The position numbers and the translations under genes are program-made. From Sphingobacteriaceae bacterium (GTDB lineage Bacteria > Bacteroidota > Bacteroidia > Sphingobacteriales > Sphingobacteriaceae): DNA of 64,000 bases. Location: the NCBI GenBank assembly GCA_947463785.1, contig CANHRG010000004.1, forward strand, positions 1-64,000. The letters are read 5' to 3'. Below, in pieces: positions 26,778-37,018 of this stretch (its first letter is position 1; the number at the start of each line of letters is the position of its first letter). Below the pieces are notes generated by a model that saw only the letters and a program-made list of their open reading frames with translations, had not been told where the DNA came from and did no database searches.

Positions 26778-28001
26778 ATGCTGTTTTTGTACCGTATAGG
26801 CCTTGTACTGTTCGGCTTGCTGATGCAACTAGCCGCTCTGTGGCACCCAAAAGCCAAACGTTGGGTAGTCGGCAGAAAGAACCTGCTGGAACGCATGGCT
26901 ACCGAAATTCAGCCCTCAAAACAGTATATCTGGTTTCATTTTGCCTCATTAGGTGAATTTGAACAAGGCCGCCCGGTTATGGAAGCCCTTAAAAAAGAGC
27001 GTCCAGAAACCAAACTCATCATCACGTTTTTCTCCCCATCGGGCTATGAAATTAGAAAAAACTACGAGCTGGCCGAGCATGTTTTCTACCTGCCCTTAGA
27101 TACGCCCCAGCATGCAGCAGAATTTATCCGTATAGTTCGTCCGCAGTTAGCGGTGTTTACCAAATACGAATACTGGTATTTCTATTTCAGTGCACTATCA
27201 CGACAGCAAATTCCGCTGTACATCGTTTCAGGTATTTTCAGAAAAGATCAGGTGTTTTTTACTTGGTATGGTGGCTTACACCGCCGTATGCTGGGTTTTG
27301 TTAAACACTTTTTTGTACAAAATCAAGAAAGCGTAGACCTCTTAGGCAGTTTAGGCGTTAACAACGCTACACTTAGCGGCGATACCCGTTTCGATCGGGT
27401 TTACGAACTGGCTAAGCACCCTCAAGAGCTTCCGGAAATCAACAGCTTTTGTGGCGATAGTCCGGTATTCATCGCCGGTAGCACCTGGCCGGAAGATGAA
27501 GCCTTGCTGGTAGAACTCCTACAGCACTATCCGGACTGGAAACTGATCATTGCACCGCATGAAGTGGATGAGGCTCACATTCATTCTATTTTACAACGTT
27601 TCCCGGAGGGTCAGGCCATTCGCTATTCTAAACTCGAAACTCAAAACTCACAACCCCAAACTCTGGTTATTGACACCATCGGCCTACTTTCTTCATTGTA
27701 TGCGTATGGGGATGTCGCGTATATTGGAGGCGGTTTTGGCAAAGGGATTCACAATACATTGGAAGCGGCAGCATATGGTATTCCGGTTATTTTCGGACCC
27801 AATTACCAAAAGTTTCAGGAAGCTAAGGATTTGATCGCGGCAAAAGCCGGATTTGCTATTGAAAATCAAAAAGAACTCAATAAGCTATTTGCCGAATTAC
27901 AAGACGGAAACAAGCGTAACAAAGTAGGAGAAAAAGCTGGTAATTACGTTAAGGGAAATACTGGTGCTACTAAGACGATTTTAAAACAGATTTTAAATTA
28001 A
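26778..28001 (+). CDS. waaA: 3-deoxy-D-manno-octulosonic acid (Kdo) transferase
   Basis: WaaA adds Kdo to lipid A precursor at the inner membrane. The 407-residue protein starts with a membrane anchor (LYRIGLVLFGLLMQLAALW), then the GT30 N-domain with FHFASLGEFEQGRPVMEAL (the Glu is catalytic) and ALKKERPETKLIITFFSPSG, and the C-domain with GGFGKGIHNTLEAAAYGIPV that binds CMP-Kdo. Length and order are normal. Its stop overlaps the hemH stop by 4 bp on the opposite strand. Confidence 0.94.
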   Translation: MLFLYRIGLVLFGLLMQLAALWHPKAKRWVVGRKNLLERMATEIQPSKQYIWFHFASLGEFEQGRPVMEALKKERPETKLIITFFSPSGYEIRKNYELAEHVFYLPLDTPQHAAEFIRIVRPQLAVFTKYEYWYFYFSALSRQQIPLYIVSGIFRKDQVFFTWYGGLHRRMLGFVKHFFVQNQESVDLLGSLGVNNATLSGDTRFDRVYELAKHPQELPEINSFCGDSPVFIAGSTWPEDEALLVELLQHYPDWKLIIAPHEVDEAHIHSILQRFPEGQAIRYSKLETQNSQPQTLVIDTIGLLSSLYAYGDVAYIGGGFGKGIHNTLEAAAYGIPVIFGPNYQKFQEAKDLIAAKAGFAIENQKELNKLFAELQDGNKRNKVGEKAGNYVKGNTGATKTILKQILN

Positions 28002-29020
28002 GCAACCGGCGTTTTCACCAAGCGCTCTAAGGTATCGATCCACATCGGGTGATCGTTGAGGCTTTCTACCAATTGTACTTTTTCACCGCCCATTTCTTCG
28101 AATTCTTCCTGGTATTCTTCAGCAATTTCAAAAATGGTTTCCAAACAGTCGGCTACAAATGCCGGGCAGAACACCAATACCTTTTTTGCTCCTTGGTGAG
28201 CCAGTTCTTCCAATACCGAGCTGGTGTAAGGCTGCGCCCATGGGTCGCGGCCCAAGCGTGACTGGAAACAAATGGTGTATTTTTCTTTCGGGATATTCAA
28301 TTCGGCAGCAATCATTTGAGCGGTACGGTAACACTGGGCCGAATAACAAAATTTGTTATTCTCAGTAAGCGTTTCGCAGCACTTTTCCACTTTAAGGCAA
28401 TGCGCTTTGCTGTCGTCGCCTTTACGCAACTGGCGCTGAGGTAAACCGTGGAAACTGAATAAAATATGATCGTAGGTTTCCGGTTGGTATTTTTTGCCAT
28501 TTTCGGCAAAATTCTTGATCACACCCTCGTCATCACAAAAAGAATTGATAAAGGAAATATCAGGGATAGCCTGCCATTTGCCTACAATTTCCATTACTTT
28601 ATCGTGAATAGAGCCGGTGGTAGCCGAAGCGTATTGCGGAAACAGCGGTATTACTTTAATGCTATCCACTTTCGCTGCCTTTAGTTTATCTAATGCCGAC
28701 TGAATAGAAGGATTTTGGTAACGCATGGCCAATTCCACATGGTATTCATCGCCTAAGCGTTCTTTCAACAATTCAGAAGATCGGACACTGTAATGCATCA
28801 ACGGCGAGCCGTTCTCTGTCCAGATGGCCTTATAGGTTTTAGCCGATTTAGGTCCACGGAAGGGCACAATAATTCCTTTTACCAATAAAGCACGAATTGG
28901 GGCAGGTACATCAACTACCCTACCATCCATCAAAAATTCATCTAAATAGCGGCGAACATCCGAAACCTTTGGACTATCGGGTGTACCCAGGTTAACTAAA
29001 AGAATTCCTTTTTTCTTCAT
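27998..29020 (-). CDS. hemH: Ferrochelatase
   Basis: HemH inserts Fe2+ into protoporphyrin IX (or coproporphyrin) as a terminal heme step. The 340-residue protein shows GILLVNLGTPDSPK, PLFPQYASATTGS, the catalytic His in ILFSFHGLPQRQLRKGD, and the C-terminal acidic residues of the second metal site. I start at the ATG at 29020; this ATG lies one base after the stop of the TonB-dependent receptor gene, so the two are co-transcribed and perhaps translationally coupled. A longer start at 29032 would overlap that gene. Confidence 0.93.
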   Translation of the reverse strand: MKKKGILLVNLGTPDSPKVSDVRRYLDEFLMDGRVVDVPAPIRALLVKGIIVPFRGPKSAKTYKAIWTENGSPLMHYSVRSSELLKERLGDEYHVELAMRYQNPSIQSALDKLKAAKVDSIKVIPLFPQYASATTGSIHDKVMEIVGKWQAIPDISFINSFCDDEGVIKNFAENGKKYQPETYDHILFSFHGLPQRQLRKGDDSKAHCLKVEKCCETLTENNKFCYSAQCYRTAQMIAAELNIPKEKYTICFQSRLGRDPWAQPYTSSVLEELAHQGAKKVLVFCPAFVADCLETIFEIAEEYQEEFEEMGGEKVQLVESLNDHPMWIDTLERLVKTPVA

Positions 29021-29021
29021 C

Positions 29022-31406
29022 TTACAATTCAAAAATAATACCTATGCTAGGTAAAATGGTTCCACCCGGATCTTTAACTAATTTGGTTTTATATCGGCTT
29101 TGATCGCTAGGATCATTTTGTGGTAATCCACCTGAAGTTCGATCTAAGACCAGCAGCGGTTCTTGCTGATACCTGTTATTGGTAATATTTTGTACATCCA
29201 AAAATACATTCAGGTTAAACTTTCGGAATGGATATTTTTTGTCGATACGTAAATCTAGCTGGTAAAAAGTATCGAGATAAATGGCATTTAAGCGATCGTA
29301 ATCTGGAATACCTCTTGAGAAAATATCATAAGTTGTTTTAAGTGAAGAGGCAGCCAGATCAAGCGGAGTATAAGGGCTTCCACCCGATAAACGAAAACGA
29401 GCACCCAGCTCCCAATTACGATTAAAAATACGCCCTCCAGTCATGCTCACAATATAGCGACTGTTCCATGAAGAAGGCACATAATTTTTGTTCTTGTCTT
29501 GAAATTCGCTTCTGAAAAAAGTAAAGGAAGCAATACCATAGAACCCTTTTTTGAGTCGTTTTTGGGCCAAGAATTCCAATCCATAAGAACGGCCTTGACT
29601 AAAACCGGTGACCTGGCGATTTCCCACCACACCAAAATCGGCTCCTAAATTGGCCAAGGAAATATCATCTCCCAATACCCGAACCATTGGATAACGGTCG
29701 TAGAATTTATAGAAGCTCTCGATCGTGAAGCGGGTATTTTCGAGGGTATTGTATTCTAATCCAAATACAAGGTGTTTAGAGCGAATGTAATCTACGTTCT
29801 TGTTTGTCAATGGGCCATCAGTTTCTGGTCGGTAGCCCAACACCGTGTAGGCAGGCAATTGGTAATAAATGCCCGCATTGGCATTCAAGCTGAATTTTTC
29901 GGTCAGATTATACGAAGCTGATAACCTTGGTGAAAGGGTTTTAAACAAATCGTTCATCCGATCTGAATAATTATTCGCATCGGCACGAATACCGAAAGAT
30001 AGATTCATCCGATCAGCAAAATAGCTGCGGCTAATCTGGCCAAAAAGACCGTATTTCAGTAAACTGATAGCTGAATTATAGATTTCTGGTGTGGGTGGTA
30101 CTACCTGCACCGTTGCAGTACTATAACTAGCCGTTTCAATACCTGCTCCGAAATTTATTTTGTATGGGCCTATTAGACTGTTGTTTTCAAAACGCAATTT
30201 ATTTTCTATCTCCGTCGAATTGTAATCGAGCAACTTGATTTTCGATTCGTCATTATCTTGAAACTTATCTGCCCGTTTATTGTAATAATTTCGGCTTAAA
30301 ACCAGCATAGAATTGCCTTTATCACGGTAGTTACGGTAAACGGCACCGATGGTGTAATTATCCTGACTGTTAACCGGTACATAGGATAAAATGTACTGAT
30401 TGCTCTCCGTAGGATCAGCTGAGAAATTGAGCGTAAAACGATCGATAGCACCCAAGCCTAAAATGCTGATCTCATTCTTGGCATCTACTTTATGTTTCAG
30501 CTTAAACTGAAAATCCTGGTAAGCAGGCAAAAATGGCAAGCCCAAAACTTTGAATAAGCCCTGCAGGTAGGAATAGCGATATGAAGAAAGAAAAGTGGTT
30601 TTTTGGTTGATAGGCCCCTCGAGGGTGGCGGCAAAATCGCTAGAACCGACAGTTAGGGTAGATGCAAATCTGTCGTCGCGGGCATCTTTTTGTCTGAATT
30701 CAAGAACAGAACTTAAACTATTACCACGGTTGGCCGGAAATGCCCCGGAATAAAAATCAACTTCTCGGATATAGTCAACATTAATTAATCCAACCGGACC
30801 ACCCGATGCCCCTTGAGTAGCGAAGTGATTGATGGTGGGTATCTCAACCCCATCCAAATAAAAACGGTTTTCGCTGGGTGCCCCACCGCGAATAATGATA
30901 TCGTTACGGAAACTAACTTGGGTAGCTACACCGGGCAAGGATTGTATCACTTTGGAAATGTCTCTATTGCCCCCAGGATTTCGTTTGATCTCGGTAGAAC
31001 CAATCGTGCGTAAAGAAACGGGACTTTCAACCGGTTTAATAAATAAGGGAGCACTAATTCTTACTTCGCCCAAACTGGCAGCTTCAGCTTGCAAATTCAC
31101 ATCCAACAGCGTAGGCTTAGCATTGCTCACCTGAATATCGTATTGGATGAGTTTTTGATAACCCACAAAAGAGAACTGAATATTGTAAAAACCGGGTTTG
31201 ATATTTTTTAATTGATACACACCGGCCGTATCAGTGGATACGCCACCCGTTAAGCCCTGAATGGTAACTGAAACACCAGGCAGGGTTTCATTAGTTAAGG
31301 CATCACGAACTACACCTTTAATGGTTCCTGTACTCAATTCGTTGCGTTGTGCCCAAAGTGTTAATACTTGAAACAGGAATATGAAAAGAATTGAGGTTCG
31401 CTTCAT
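29022..31406 (-). CDS. TonB-dependent outer-membrane receptor with carboxypeptidase-like N-domain
   Basis: The 794-residue protein has a signal peptide (RTSILFIFLFQVLTLWAQ), a CarboxypepD_reg-like domain at about residues 22-110 (GTIKGVVRDALTNETLPGVS), a plug domain (VIQSLPGVATQVSFRNDIII, IRGGAPSENRFYLDG), and a long beta-barrel rich in aromatic strands. No SusD gene is adjacent, so it is not a typical Sus polysaccharide locus. It ends one base before the hemH ATG, which suggests an iron or heme ligand; this is inference. I choose the ATG at 31406; a TTG at 31430 adds eight residues before the signal peptide. Confidence 0.9.
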   Translation of the reverse strand: MKRTSILFIFLFQVLTLWAQRNELSTGTIKGVVRDALTNETLPGVSVTIQGLTGGVSTDTAGVYQLKNIKPGFYNIQFSFVGYQKLIQYDIQVSNAKPTLLDVNLQAEAASLGEVRISAPLFIKPVESPVSLRTIGSTEIKRNPGGNRDISKVIQSLPGVATQVSFRNDIIIRGGAPSENRFYLDGVEIPTINHFATQGASGGPVGLINVDYIREVDFYSGAFPANRGNSLSSVLEFRQKDARDDRFASTLTVGSSDFAATLEGPINQKTTFLSSYRYSYLQGLFKVLGLPFLPAYQDFQFKLKHKVDAKNEISILGLGAIDRFTLNFSADPTESNQYILSYVPVNSQDNYTIGAVYRNYRDKGNSMLVLSRNYYNKRADKFQDNDESKIKLLDYNSTEIENKLRFENNSLIGPYKINFGAGIETASYSTATVQVVPPTPEIYNSAISLLKYGLFGQISRSYFADRMNLSFGIRADANNYSDRMNDLFKTLSPRLSASYNLTEKFSLNANAGIYYQLPAYTVLGYRPETDGPLTNKNVDYIRSKHLVFGLEYNTLENTRFTIESFYKFYDRYPMVRVLGDDISLANLGADFGVVGNRQVTGFSQGRSYGLEFLAQKRLKKGFYGIASFTFFRSEFQDKNKNYVPSSWNSRYIVSMTGGRIFNRNWELGARFRLSGGSPYTPLDLAASSLKTTYDIFSRGIPDYDRLNAIYLDTFYQLDLRIDKKYPFRKFNLNVFLDVQNITNNRYQQEPLLVLDRTSGGLPQNDPSDQSRYKTKLVKDPGGTILPSIGIIFEL

Positions 31407-31492
31407 TTTGGTTAAGGAGTGGAAGGCCAAAGCTAAAAGCTTAAAGCCTGCATTTTAAATTTATTAGATTTTATGACAAATACATTACGGCA

Positions 31493-32164
31493 CTATTTCA
31501 GTTCCCAGAGTCTCCACCAGGGCGTTCCCGGTGAATCGTGGTGTTCGTAATGGTAACCAAAGAAGTAGCAGCTTAAAAATGCTAGCAAATGGTTTTTTCG
31601 AAAACTTCTGGACTGGTGTTTATTGCTGTGTTCGCCATGGTGAGGTAGCCAGGTTCCGAAATAAAATAGTTGCAAAGTGCTCAATAAGGAAGGAAGAACC
31701 CAAAAAATAATCAAGTTAGGTTCAGCAATCCAAAATTTCAGCACATTGAAAATGCCAGCCATTATGGCCACCTGCCACCAAGTGATATAGGTTTTGATAA
31801 AATTAATGTACCAAGCCAAAAATCCACCTTCGTAATAATCGGGATCGGCATCCGAGTGTACGTGACGGTGGTGTTCGTGATGTTTGGTATACAATTTCCC
31901 AAATGGGAACAAAGCATACAGCATGGTACACAAACCACCTATAAAATTATTGAGCGTTTTATTGGTCGATACGGTGCCATGCATGGCATCGTGGGCAGTT
32001 ATAAACAAGCCGGTATACAAATGCATTTGCACCAAAATGCACAAATAGGTAAGTGGGTTTGTCCAGGAGAACTCCCAGCCGAGCAGGCTGTACAAAGAAA
32101 CAGCCCATGTAGCTAGTACGATTAAGGCAATCCATACACCGGTATGTGCTTTGAGCTTTTTCAT
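31493..32164 (-). CDS. crtW: Beta-carotene ketolase-like fatty acid desaturase family protein
   Basis: The 223-residue membrane protein has the three His boxes of CrtW-type oxygenases: HDAMHG, HHEHHRHVH and HYEHHDSPGTPWWRLWEL, plus FGTWLPHHGEH. The tail EHHDSPGTPWWRL is characteristic of CrtW rather than of fatty acid desaturases. It would introduce keto groups at C4/C4' of beta-carotene or zeaxanthin (canthaxanthin, astaxanthin). Four or so membrane segments are visible. It lies 6 bp after trhO and appears to be co-transcribed with that tRNA-modification gene, about 22 kb from the rest of the carotenoid genes. Confidence 0.82.
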   Translation of the reverse strand: MKKLKAHTGVWIALIVLATWAVSLYSLLGWEFSWTNPLTYLCILVQMHLYTGLFITAHDAMHGTVSTNKTLNNFIGGLCTMLYALFPFGKLYTKHHEHHRHVHSDADPDYYEGGFLAWYINFIKTYITWWQVAIMAGIFNVLKFWIAEPNLIIFWVLPSLLSTLQLFYFGTWLPHHGEHSNKHQSRSFRKNHLLAFLSCYFFGYHYEHHDSPGTPWWRLWELK

Positions 32165-32170
32165 CTCTGG

Positions 32171-33142
32171 CTAGCCTTCGAAACCTTCAAAACAACCTGT
32201 TGCATTTTTCTTTTTGGTATTTACCGGCTGAGGTACTTTTACGTAATAACCGGTGCCATCATACTCCCGGCGGCGTGGGTGCTCCATGCAGGCTTCAGAG
32301 CAGCAACCCAGCATTTTATCGCCACATTCGTCGCATTGGGTAAAGTGCTCGTTACACTCTGGGTTGGCACAGTTGATCATTTTAGGAGTGGTTTTACCAC
32401 AATTGTAACACGTAGAAACAATCACGGGATTCACCGTATTTACATCAACCGCAACCCGATTATCAAATACATAGCATTTCCCTTCAAAATCCTTTCCTCC
32501 TACTTCTTTGCCATATTTAATAATTCCACCATGTAGCTGGTAAACGTCTTTAAAGCCCTCTTTTAATAGCAGAGCGGAAGCTTTTTCGCATTTGATACCA
32601 CCCGTGCAATAGGTCAGAATCTTTTTATCCTTGTATTGTGCCAGTTCATTAATTTTTTCAGGAAACTCCCTAAAATTTTCGATGTCTAGGGTAACCGCAT
32701 TCTTGAAACGACCTAAATTGTGCTCGTAGTCAGAACGTACATCCAGAATAACTACATCTTCATGATCTTTCATGGCTAAAAACTCAGCTGGCTCTAGGTG
32801 TTTACCCGTTTGTTTGTTCGGGTCAATAACGTTAGGATCGCGTAAACCCGAGTGCACAATTTCCGATTTGTATCGGCAGTGCATTTTAATAAACGAGGGT
32901 TCGTCTACTTCATCAATTTTAAAATCGGTTTTGGCAAAACGTTCATCAGCATGAATAGCAGCCATGTAGGCTTCACATGCTTCGGCTGTTCCGGAAACGG
33001 TTCCGTTTAAACCTTCATCGGCCACAATAATACGCCCAACAAGGTTTAAGGATTGACAAAATTTTAAGTGATCGGCCGCAAATTGTTCGGCATTTTCGAT
33101 AGGGCTGTAACAATAGTACAGCAAGGTTTGAAACTTTTTCAT
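32171..33142 (-). CDS. trhO: tRNA uridine(34) 5-hydroxylase, rhodanese family
   Basis: TrhO (formerly YceA) makes 5-hydroxyuridine at the wobble position of some tRNAs. The 323-residue protein has an N-terminal acylphosphatase-like domain (LLYYCYSPIENAEQFAADHL), a central rhodanese domain with the active-site loop TYCTGGIKCEKASALL, and a C-terminal Cys-rich region with CYNCGKTTPKMINC and CDECGDKMLGCC that may bind zinc. A perfect -7 box lies 39 nt upstream (33182-33189). crtW follows 6 bp downstream. Confidence 0.92.
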   Translation of the reverse strand: MKKFQTLLYYCYSPIENAEQFAADHLKFCQSLNLVGRIIVADEGLNGTVSGTAEACEAYMAAIHADERFAKTDFKIDEVDEPSFIKMHCRYKSEIVHSGLRDPNVIDPNKQTGKHLEPAEFLAMKDHEDVVILDVRSDYEHNLGRFKNAVTLDIENFREFPEKINELAQYKDKKILTYCTGGIKCEKASALLLKEGFKDVYQLHGGIIKYGKEVGGKDFEGKCYVFDNRVAVDVNTVNPVIVSTCYNCGKTTPKMINCANPECNEHFTQCDECGDKMLGCCSEACMEHPRRREYDGTGYYVKVPQPVNTKKKNATGCFEGFEG

Positions 33143-33181
33143 ACTTCATTGATGCTGCTGCAAACAGCGTTAAATGAATTG

Positions 33182-33189
33182 CAAATATA
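33182..33189 (-). promoter_or_regulatory. -7 promoter box of trhO-crtW
   Basis: The minus strand reads TATATTTG, an exact TAnnTTTG, 39 nt ahead of the trhO ATG. It would drive the trhO-crtW pair. Confidence 0.55.
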
Positions 33190-33212
33190 CGTTTAATATT
33201 GAATGAACACCA

Positions 33213-35675
33213 TTAGCGCAAACCCACGGCAAATCGTAAGCCGCTTTGCATTGGTGATCCATCAGTATACGACCAGCCGTAATAGGCCTTCAAGTTGAGA
33301 AATTGCAAGCCAACAAACCACTCAGTGTAGTTGCTAAGGTCGGGAGTACTCAAATAGTTCACACCTGCCAATTCCTGTAGTTTTAATTTCCGGATTAGTG
33401 GGACTTTGTTCAGAATAAACCCTGAGAAATTGTGTTCCAAATGGGCTTCAACATACTTATCCGGCGTACTGAATCGGTAAAAATCGAGGAACAAAAACCG
33501 ATTTATTCTCGATTCGAAGACTGTATTTTGATTGCCTAAGAAATGGTGAAAATCTGGATAATACAGCACTTGATTTCGCAGAAACTTACCTGCTGCAACA
33601 CTAAAGGTAGTTTTGCCATAAAAACCCATCGGGATATCTGATTTTGATAGATCAACACTGAGTAAATCAAAATCTACATCCGATCCAAAAACACCTTTTA
33701 AGGCCTTCTGGTATTGAATACCTAAAGTTGGGTATTTAGACGCCACGAAGTATTTCCCCGAAGGATAGGTGACGTAACGGTTACTGAAATTATATGAGGC
33801 TCTAAATCCTACTTTGAACGATTGATTTTGAGGAAATAACTGCTGCTGAACATTCGGAAAGAAAGGATTATTGGAGTTAAATTCACGGTCTTTTACATCG
33901 CGGAAGCGATACGTACTGGTGTTTTCTAAGCTCGTTCTGTCGGCATACTCCAGGTTAAGATTCACCCTCACGTTACCAAGTATTCGGCGACTGATTGCTG
34001 CCGATGCATAACTTTTTTGGTACAGCTTGAGCAAATTGGTTTCGTAAAAAAGGGAGTTGATGGAGTTGAACAGTGTAGAAACCGAGCCTTGACTATTGAG
34101 ATCGACAAGGTCTGAACCCAGTTTCAGGGCTACAGTATAGTGCTTAGCAAGCGGGAAATCAGCAGACATACGGGCCGTAAAAAGTCGATTCGAGAATCCG
34201 TAACGCAGATTTCCGGATAAATTGACGAATTTATTAAGTACACTATCTATCCTGTGGGTGTACGAAGCGCCATAATCGAGCCCAAAGCCCTCTACGGTAT
34301 TGTAATAGGCTGAACCGAGTAAAGAGTTGACCTGATAAAATTTACGTTCGTAGCGGTTTCTAAACGAAAAGCCGCTGCCCAGAAGCAGCTTTCCTGGTTT
34401 GAGTTTATTATTTTCCCGATCAAGTGAATCGAGATAAGGCTTAGACTGGCGTTTTGTTGCCAAAGCCTCCTTCTTTTCATAATCGAGTCGTTCCTCTTCA
34501 GTTAGAGGAACCGGACGGGACTCTTTCCAGTATGTACTGTCTTTTTTATTTACTTCGGGAGTGATTTTAAGGGCTTCTTTAAACTCTTTTTTGGCAAATT
34601 CAGGATTCAAATCGTAGTTTTTAAACATAGCGATGAAATAGCCCGCAAAACGGAACCCGAAAAAACCTCCCTGAAACTCGAACTTCAAGTTGGCTGTCAT
34701 CCATGAATTACGCTGAAGCGGGAAAAACTGCTGACTTATTTTTAAAGTATCTACAAAATTCAGGTTAGCCTGCTTAGTTACCATCAAATCCAGACTATGA
34801 ATTCGCCAGGAATCTTCCAGAATGTAGATATTACCCTGAAAAACAGGATCACTAGTTCTTTTAGGGATAACCTGAATTTTATTGATCATTTCCCCATTTT
34901 CTACGGTATTACCCAAAAATTTATAATCGTAATACAGCATAGCATTGTCTGCTATTGGTGAAACTAAAGGCCGCAAACTTAAGCCGCCCCAATTCTGAAA
35001 ATTTTCGTAGAAATTGACCTGCAGATCGGTAGCACGATTAAAACTAAAAGCCCGGTTACTGCCCGAAACCTTTGAAGAGATCATTTCTTCGCGGTATTGA
35101 TTAGGCCGTTCAAAACTCAATTTAGATTCAGATTCTGACAAATAAATAATTCCCCTACGGTTCGAGTCTAAACCTAGCTGCTTACCCACTTCATCGATAT
35201 TCACCCCCATAAATTTTTTCGGAGCCGCAACTAATTTCTGTAGCCCTTTGATATAGACATCTGCTTGGTAAGACTTTACTTCGTTGAGGTGTGATTTGCG
35301 TTTTTTAATGGACTGACGGATGATGGCATATGCCGGATCTTCCCCGTCTGCCCTAATCACTACATCCTGCAGTTTGAACGATTCAGCCTGCAATACAAAG
35401 TTTAACTGTGTAGGCTCACTCAATTCAATTCGCTGGTTATTTTGCTGATAACCCATTGCCCTGATAACTAGATCGTACTTGCCTGGAGCTAAACTTAGGC
35501 GGTAGTCGCCATCGGCATTGGCTGAAGTGCCTTTAGAAGTATTCTTAATGTAGATACTTGCAAAAGGGATGGATACACCCTTTTCATCGGTTATCTTCCC
35601 ACTCAAATTAACAGACTGTCCAAAACTAAAGGCAAATGAAAGACTGAGCGCAATACTTAATACTAAATGCTTCAT
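33213..35675 (-). CDS. DUF5686 / carboxypeptidase-regulatory-domain outer-membrane protein
   Basis: The 820-residue protein has a signal peptide ending FAFSFGQ, a CarboxypepD_reg-like domain at about residues 25-105 (LSGKITDEKGVSIPFASIYI), and then the DUF5686 region starting with EDPAYAIIRQSIKKRKSHLN, which continues into a long C-terminal segment of amphipathic strands that looks like an outer-membrane barrel. Function is unknown; it lacks a TonB plug domain. I use the ATG at 35675, since the codon at 35690 is TTG and lies before the signal peptide. TAACCTTTG, a near match to the -7 box, lies upstream. The gene appears monocistronic. Confidence 0.85.
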   Translation of the reverse strand: MKHLVLSIALSLSFAFSFGQSVNLSGKITDEKGVSIPFASIYIKNTSKGTSANADGDYRLSLAPGKYDLVIRAMGYQQNNQRIELSEPTQLNFVLQAESFKLQDVVIRADGEDPAYAIIRQSIKKRKSHLNEVKSYQADVYIKGLQKLVAAPKKFMGVNIDEVGKQLGLDSNRRGIIYLSESESKLSFERPNQYREEMISSKVSGSNRAFSFNRATDLQVNFYENFQNWGGLSLRPLVSPIADNAMLYYDYKFLGNTVENGEMINKIQVIPKRTSDPVFQGNIYILEDSWRIHSLDLMVTKQANLNFVDTLKISQQFFPLQRNSWMTANLKFEFQGGFFGFRFAGYFIAMFKNYDLNPEFAKKEFKEALKITPEVNKKDSTYWKESRPVPLTEEERLDYEKKEALATKRQSKPYLDSLDRENNKLKPGKLLLGSGFSFRNRYERKFYQVNSLLGSAYYNTVEGFGLDYGASYTHRIDSVLNKFVNLSGNLRYGFSNRLFTARMSADFPLAKHYTVALKLGSDLVDLNSQGSVSTLFNSINSLFYETNLLKLYQKSYASAAISRRILGNVRVNLNLEYADRTSLENTSTYRFRDVKDREFNSNNPFFPNVQQQLFPQNQSFKVGFRASYNFSNRYVTYPSGKYFVASKYPTLGIQYQKALKGVFGSDVDFDLLSVDLSKSDIPMGFYGKTTFSVAAGKFLRNQVLYYPDFHHFLGNQNTVFESRINRFLFLDFYRFSTPDKYVEAHLEHNFSGFILNKVPLIRKLKLQELAGVNYLSTPDLSNYTEWFVGLQFLNLKAYYGWSYTDGSPMQSGLRFAVGLR

Positions 35676-35789
35676 AACTGGCTTGTTCAACTAAGATGTA
35701 GTTTTACAACAAAGGTTACAAACCAATTGCACAATTGAGGGTTAGCAATTAGGACTATTTGTTTAATTTTACACTTCAATTATTAAAGC

Positions 35790-36980
35790 ATGTACAAAAC
35801 GTTACAACCGGTTTTACAAGATGAACTAAAAGCCATCAAAGAGGCTGGCTTATACAAAACTGAGCGCATTATTACTTCACCGCAGGGAGCTGACATCACA
35901 GTTGCCGGAGGACAGCAAGTACTCAATTTCTGTGCGAACAATTACCTCGGCTTAAGCTCTCACCCAAAGGTAATCGAAGCAGCCAAAAAAGCCATCGATA
36001 CGCATGGATATGGCATGTCATCGGTACGTTTTATCTGTGGTACGCAGGATATTCATAAGGAACTGGAGCGCAAAATTTCTGAATTTTTAGGCACCGAGGA
36101 CACCATTTTATATGCGGCTGCTTTTGATGCCAATGGCGGAGTTTTCGAACCTTTATTTAACGAGCAGGATGCAATTATTTCAGATGAGCTGAACCATGCT
36201 TCAATTATTGACGGGGTACGTTTGTGCAAAGCACAACGCTATAGATACAAGCACGATGACATGGCCGATTTGGAAGCACAATTACAAGCGACACAAAATC
36301 TGCGCCACCGAATTATTGTAACCGATGGAGCTTTTTCTATGGATGGCACCATTGCCCAGCTGGATAAAATCTGTGCTTTGGCCGATAAATACCAAGCCTT
36401 AGTAATGATTGACGAATGTCACTGTTCCGGATTTTTAGGCAAAACCGGACGCGGTACCCATGAACATCATGGTGTAATGGGCCAAATTGATATCATTACC
36501 GGAACTTTAGGTAAAGCTTTAGGTGGCGCCTCCGGCGGATTTACTTCCGGACGTAAAGAAATTATTGATCTGCTGCGTCAACGCTCTCGTCCTTATTTAT
36601 TCTCCAATACCTTAGCTCCATCTATTGTAGGTGGTTCAATTGCGGTTTTGGATATGCTAAGCGAAACAACCGAGCTACGCGATAAACTGGAACACAATAC
36701 TCAATACTTCCGTCAGAAAATGACCGAAGCAGGTTTTGATATCAAACCAGGTGTTCACCCCATTGTGCCGGTAATGCTATACGATGCCAAGCTAGCTCAG
36801 CAATTCGCTGCCCGAATGCTCGAAGAAGGAATTTATGTAATTGGCTTCTATTATCCGGTGGTTGCGCAAGGCAAAGCACGCATCCGGGTACAACTATCCG
36901 CAGCACATGAGCAACATCATTTGGATAAAGCTATTGCTGCTTTCACCAAAGTGGGTAAGGAATTAGGCGTCATTAAGTAA
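35790..36980 (+). CDS. kbl: Glycine C-acetyltransferase (2-amino-3-ketobutyrate CoA ligase)
   Basis: Kbl cleaves 2-amino-3-oxobutyrate with CoA to glycine and acetyl-CoA, the second step of threonine catabolism. The 396-residue alpha-oxoamine synthase fold shows [54 protein letters not shown], and [13 protein letters not shown] with the PLP Lys. The partner threonine dehydrogenase gene is not in the window. gcvP elsewhere in the window would further process glycine. Confidence 0.94.
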   Translation: MYKTLQPVLQDELKAIKEAGLYKTERIITSPQGADITVAGGQQVLNFCANNYLGLSSHPKVIEAAKKAIDTHGYGMSSVRFICGTQDIHKELERKISEFLGTEDTILYAAAFDANGGVFEPLFNEQDAIISDELNHASIIDGVRLCKAQRYRYKHDDMADLEAQLQATQNLRHRIIVTDGAFSMDGTIAQLDKICALADKYQALVMIDECHCSGFLGKTGRGTHEHHGVMGQIDIITGTLGKALGGASGGFTSGRKEIIDLLRQRSRPYLFSNTLAPSIVGGSIAVLDMLSETTELRDKLEHNTQYFRQKMTEAGFDIKPGVHPIVPVMLYDAKLAQQFAARMLEEGIYVIGFYYPVVAQGKARIRVQLSAAHEQHHLDKAIAAFTKVGKELGVIK

Positions 36981-37018
36981 ACCAGAAAAATTGCCTATTT
37001 TGGGCGTTCAGTAAAAAC

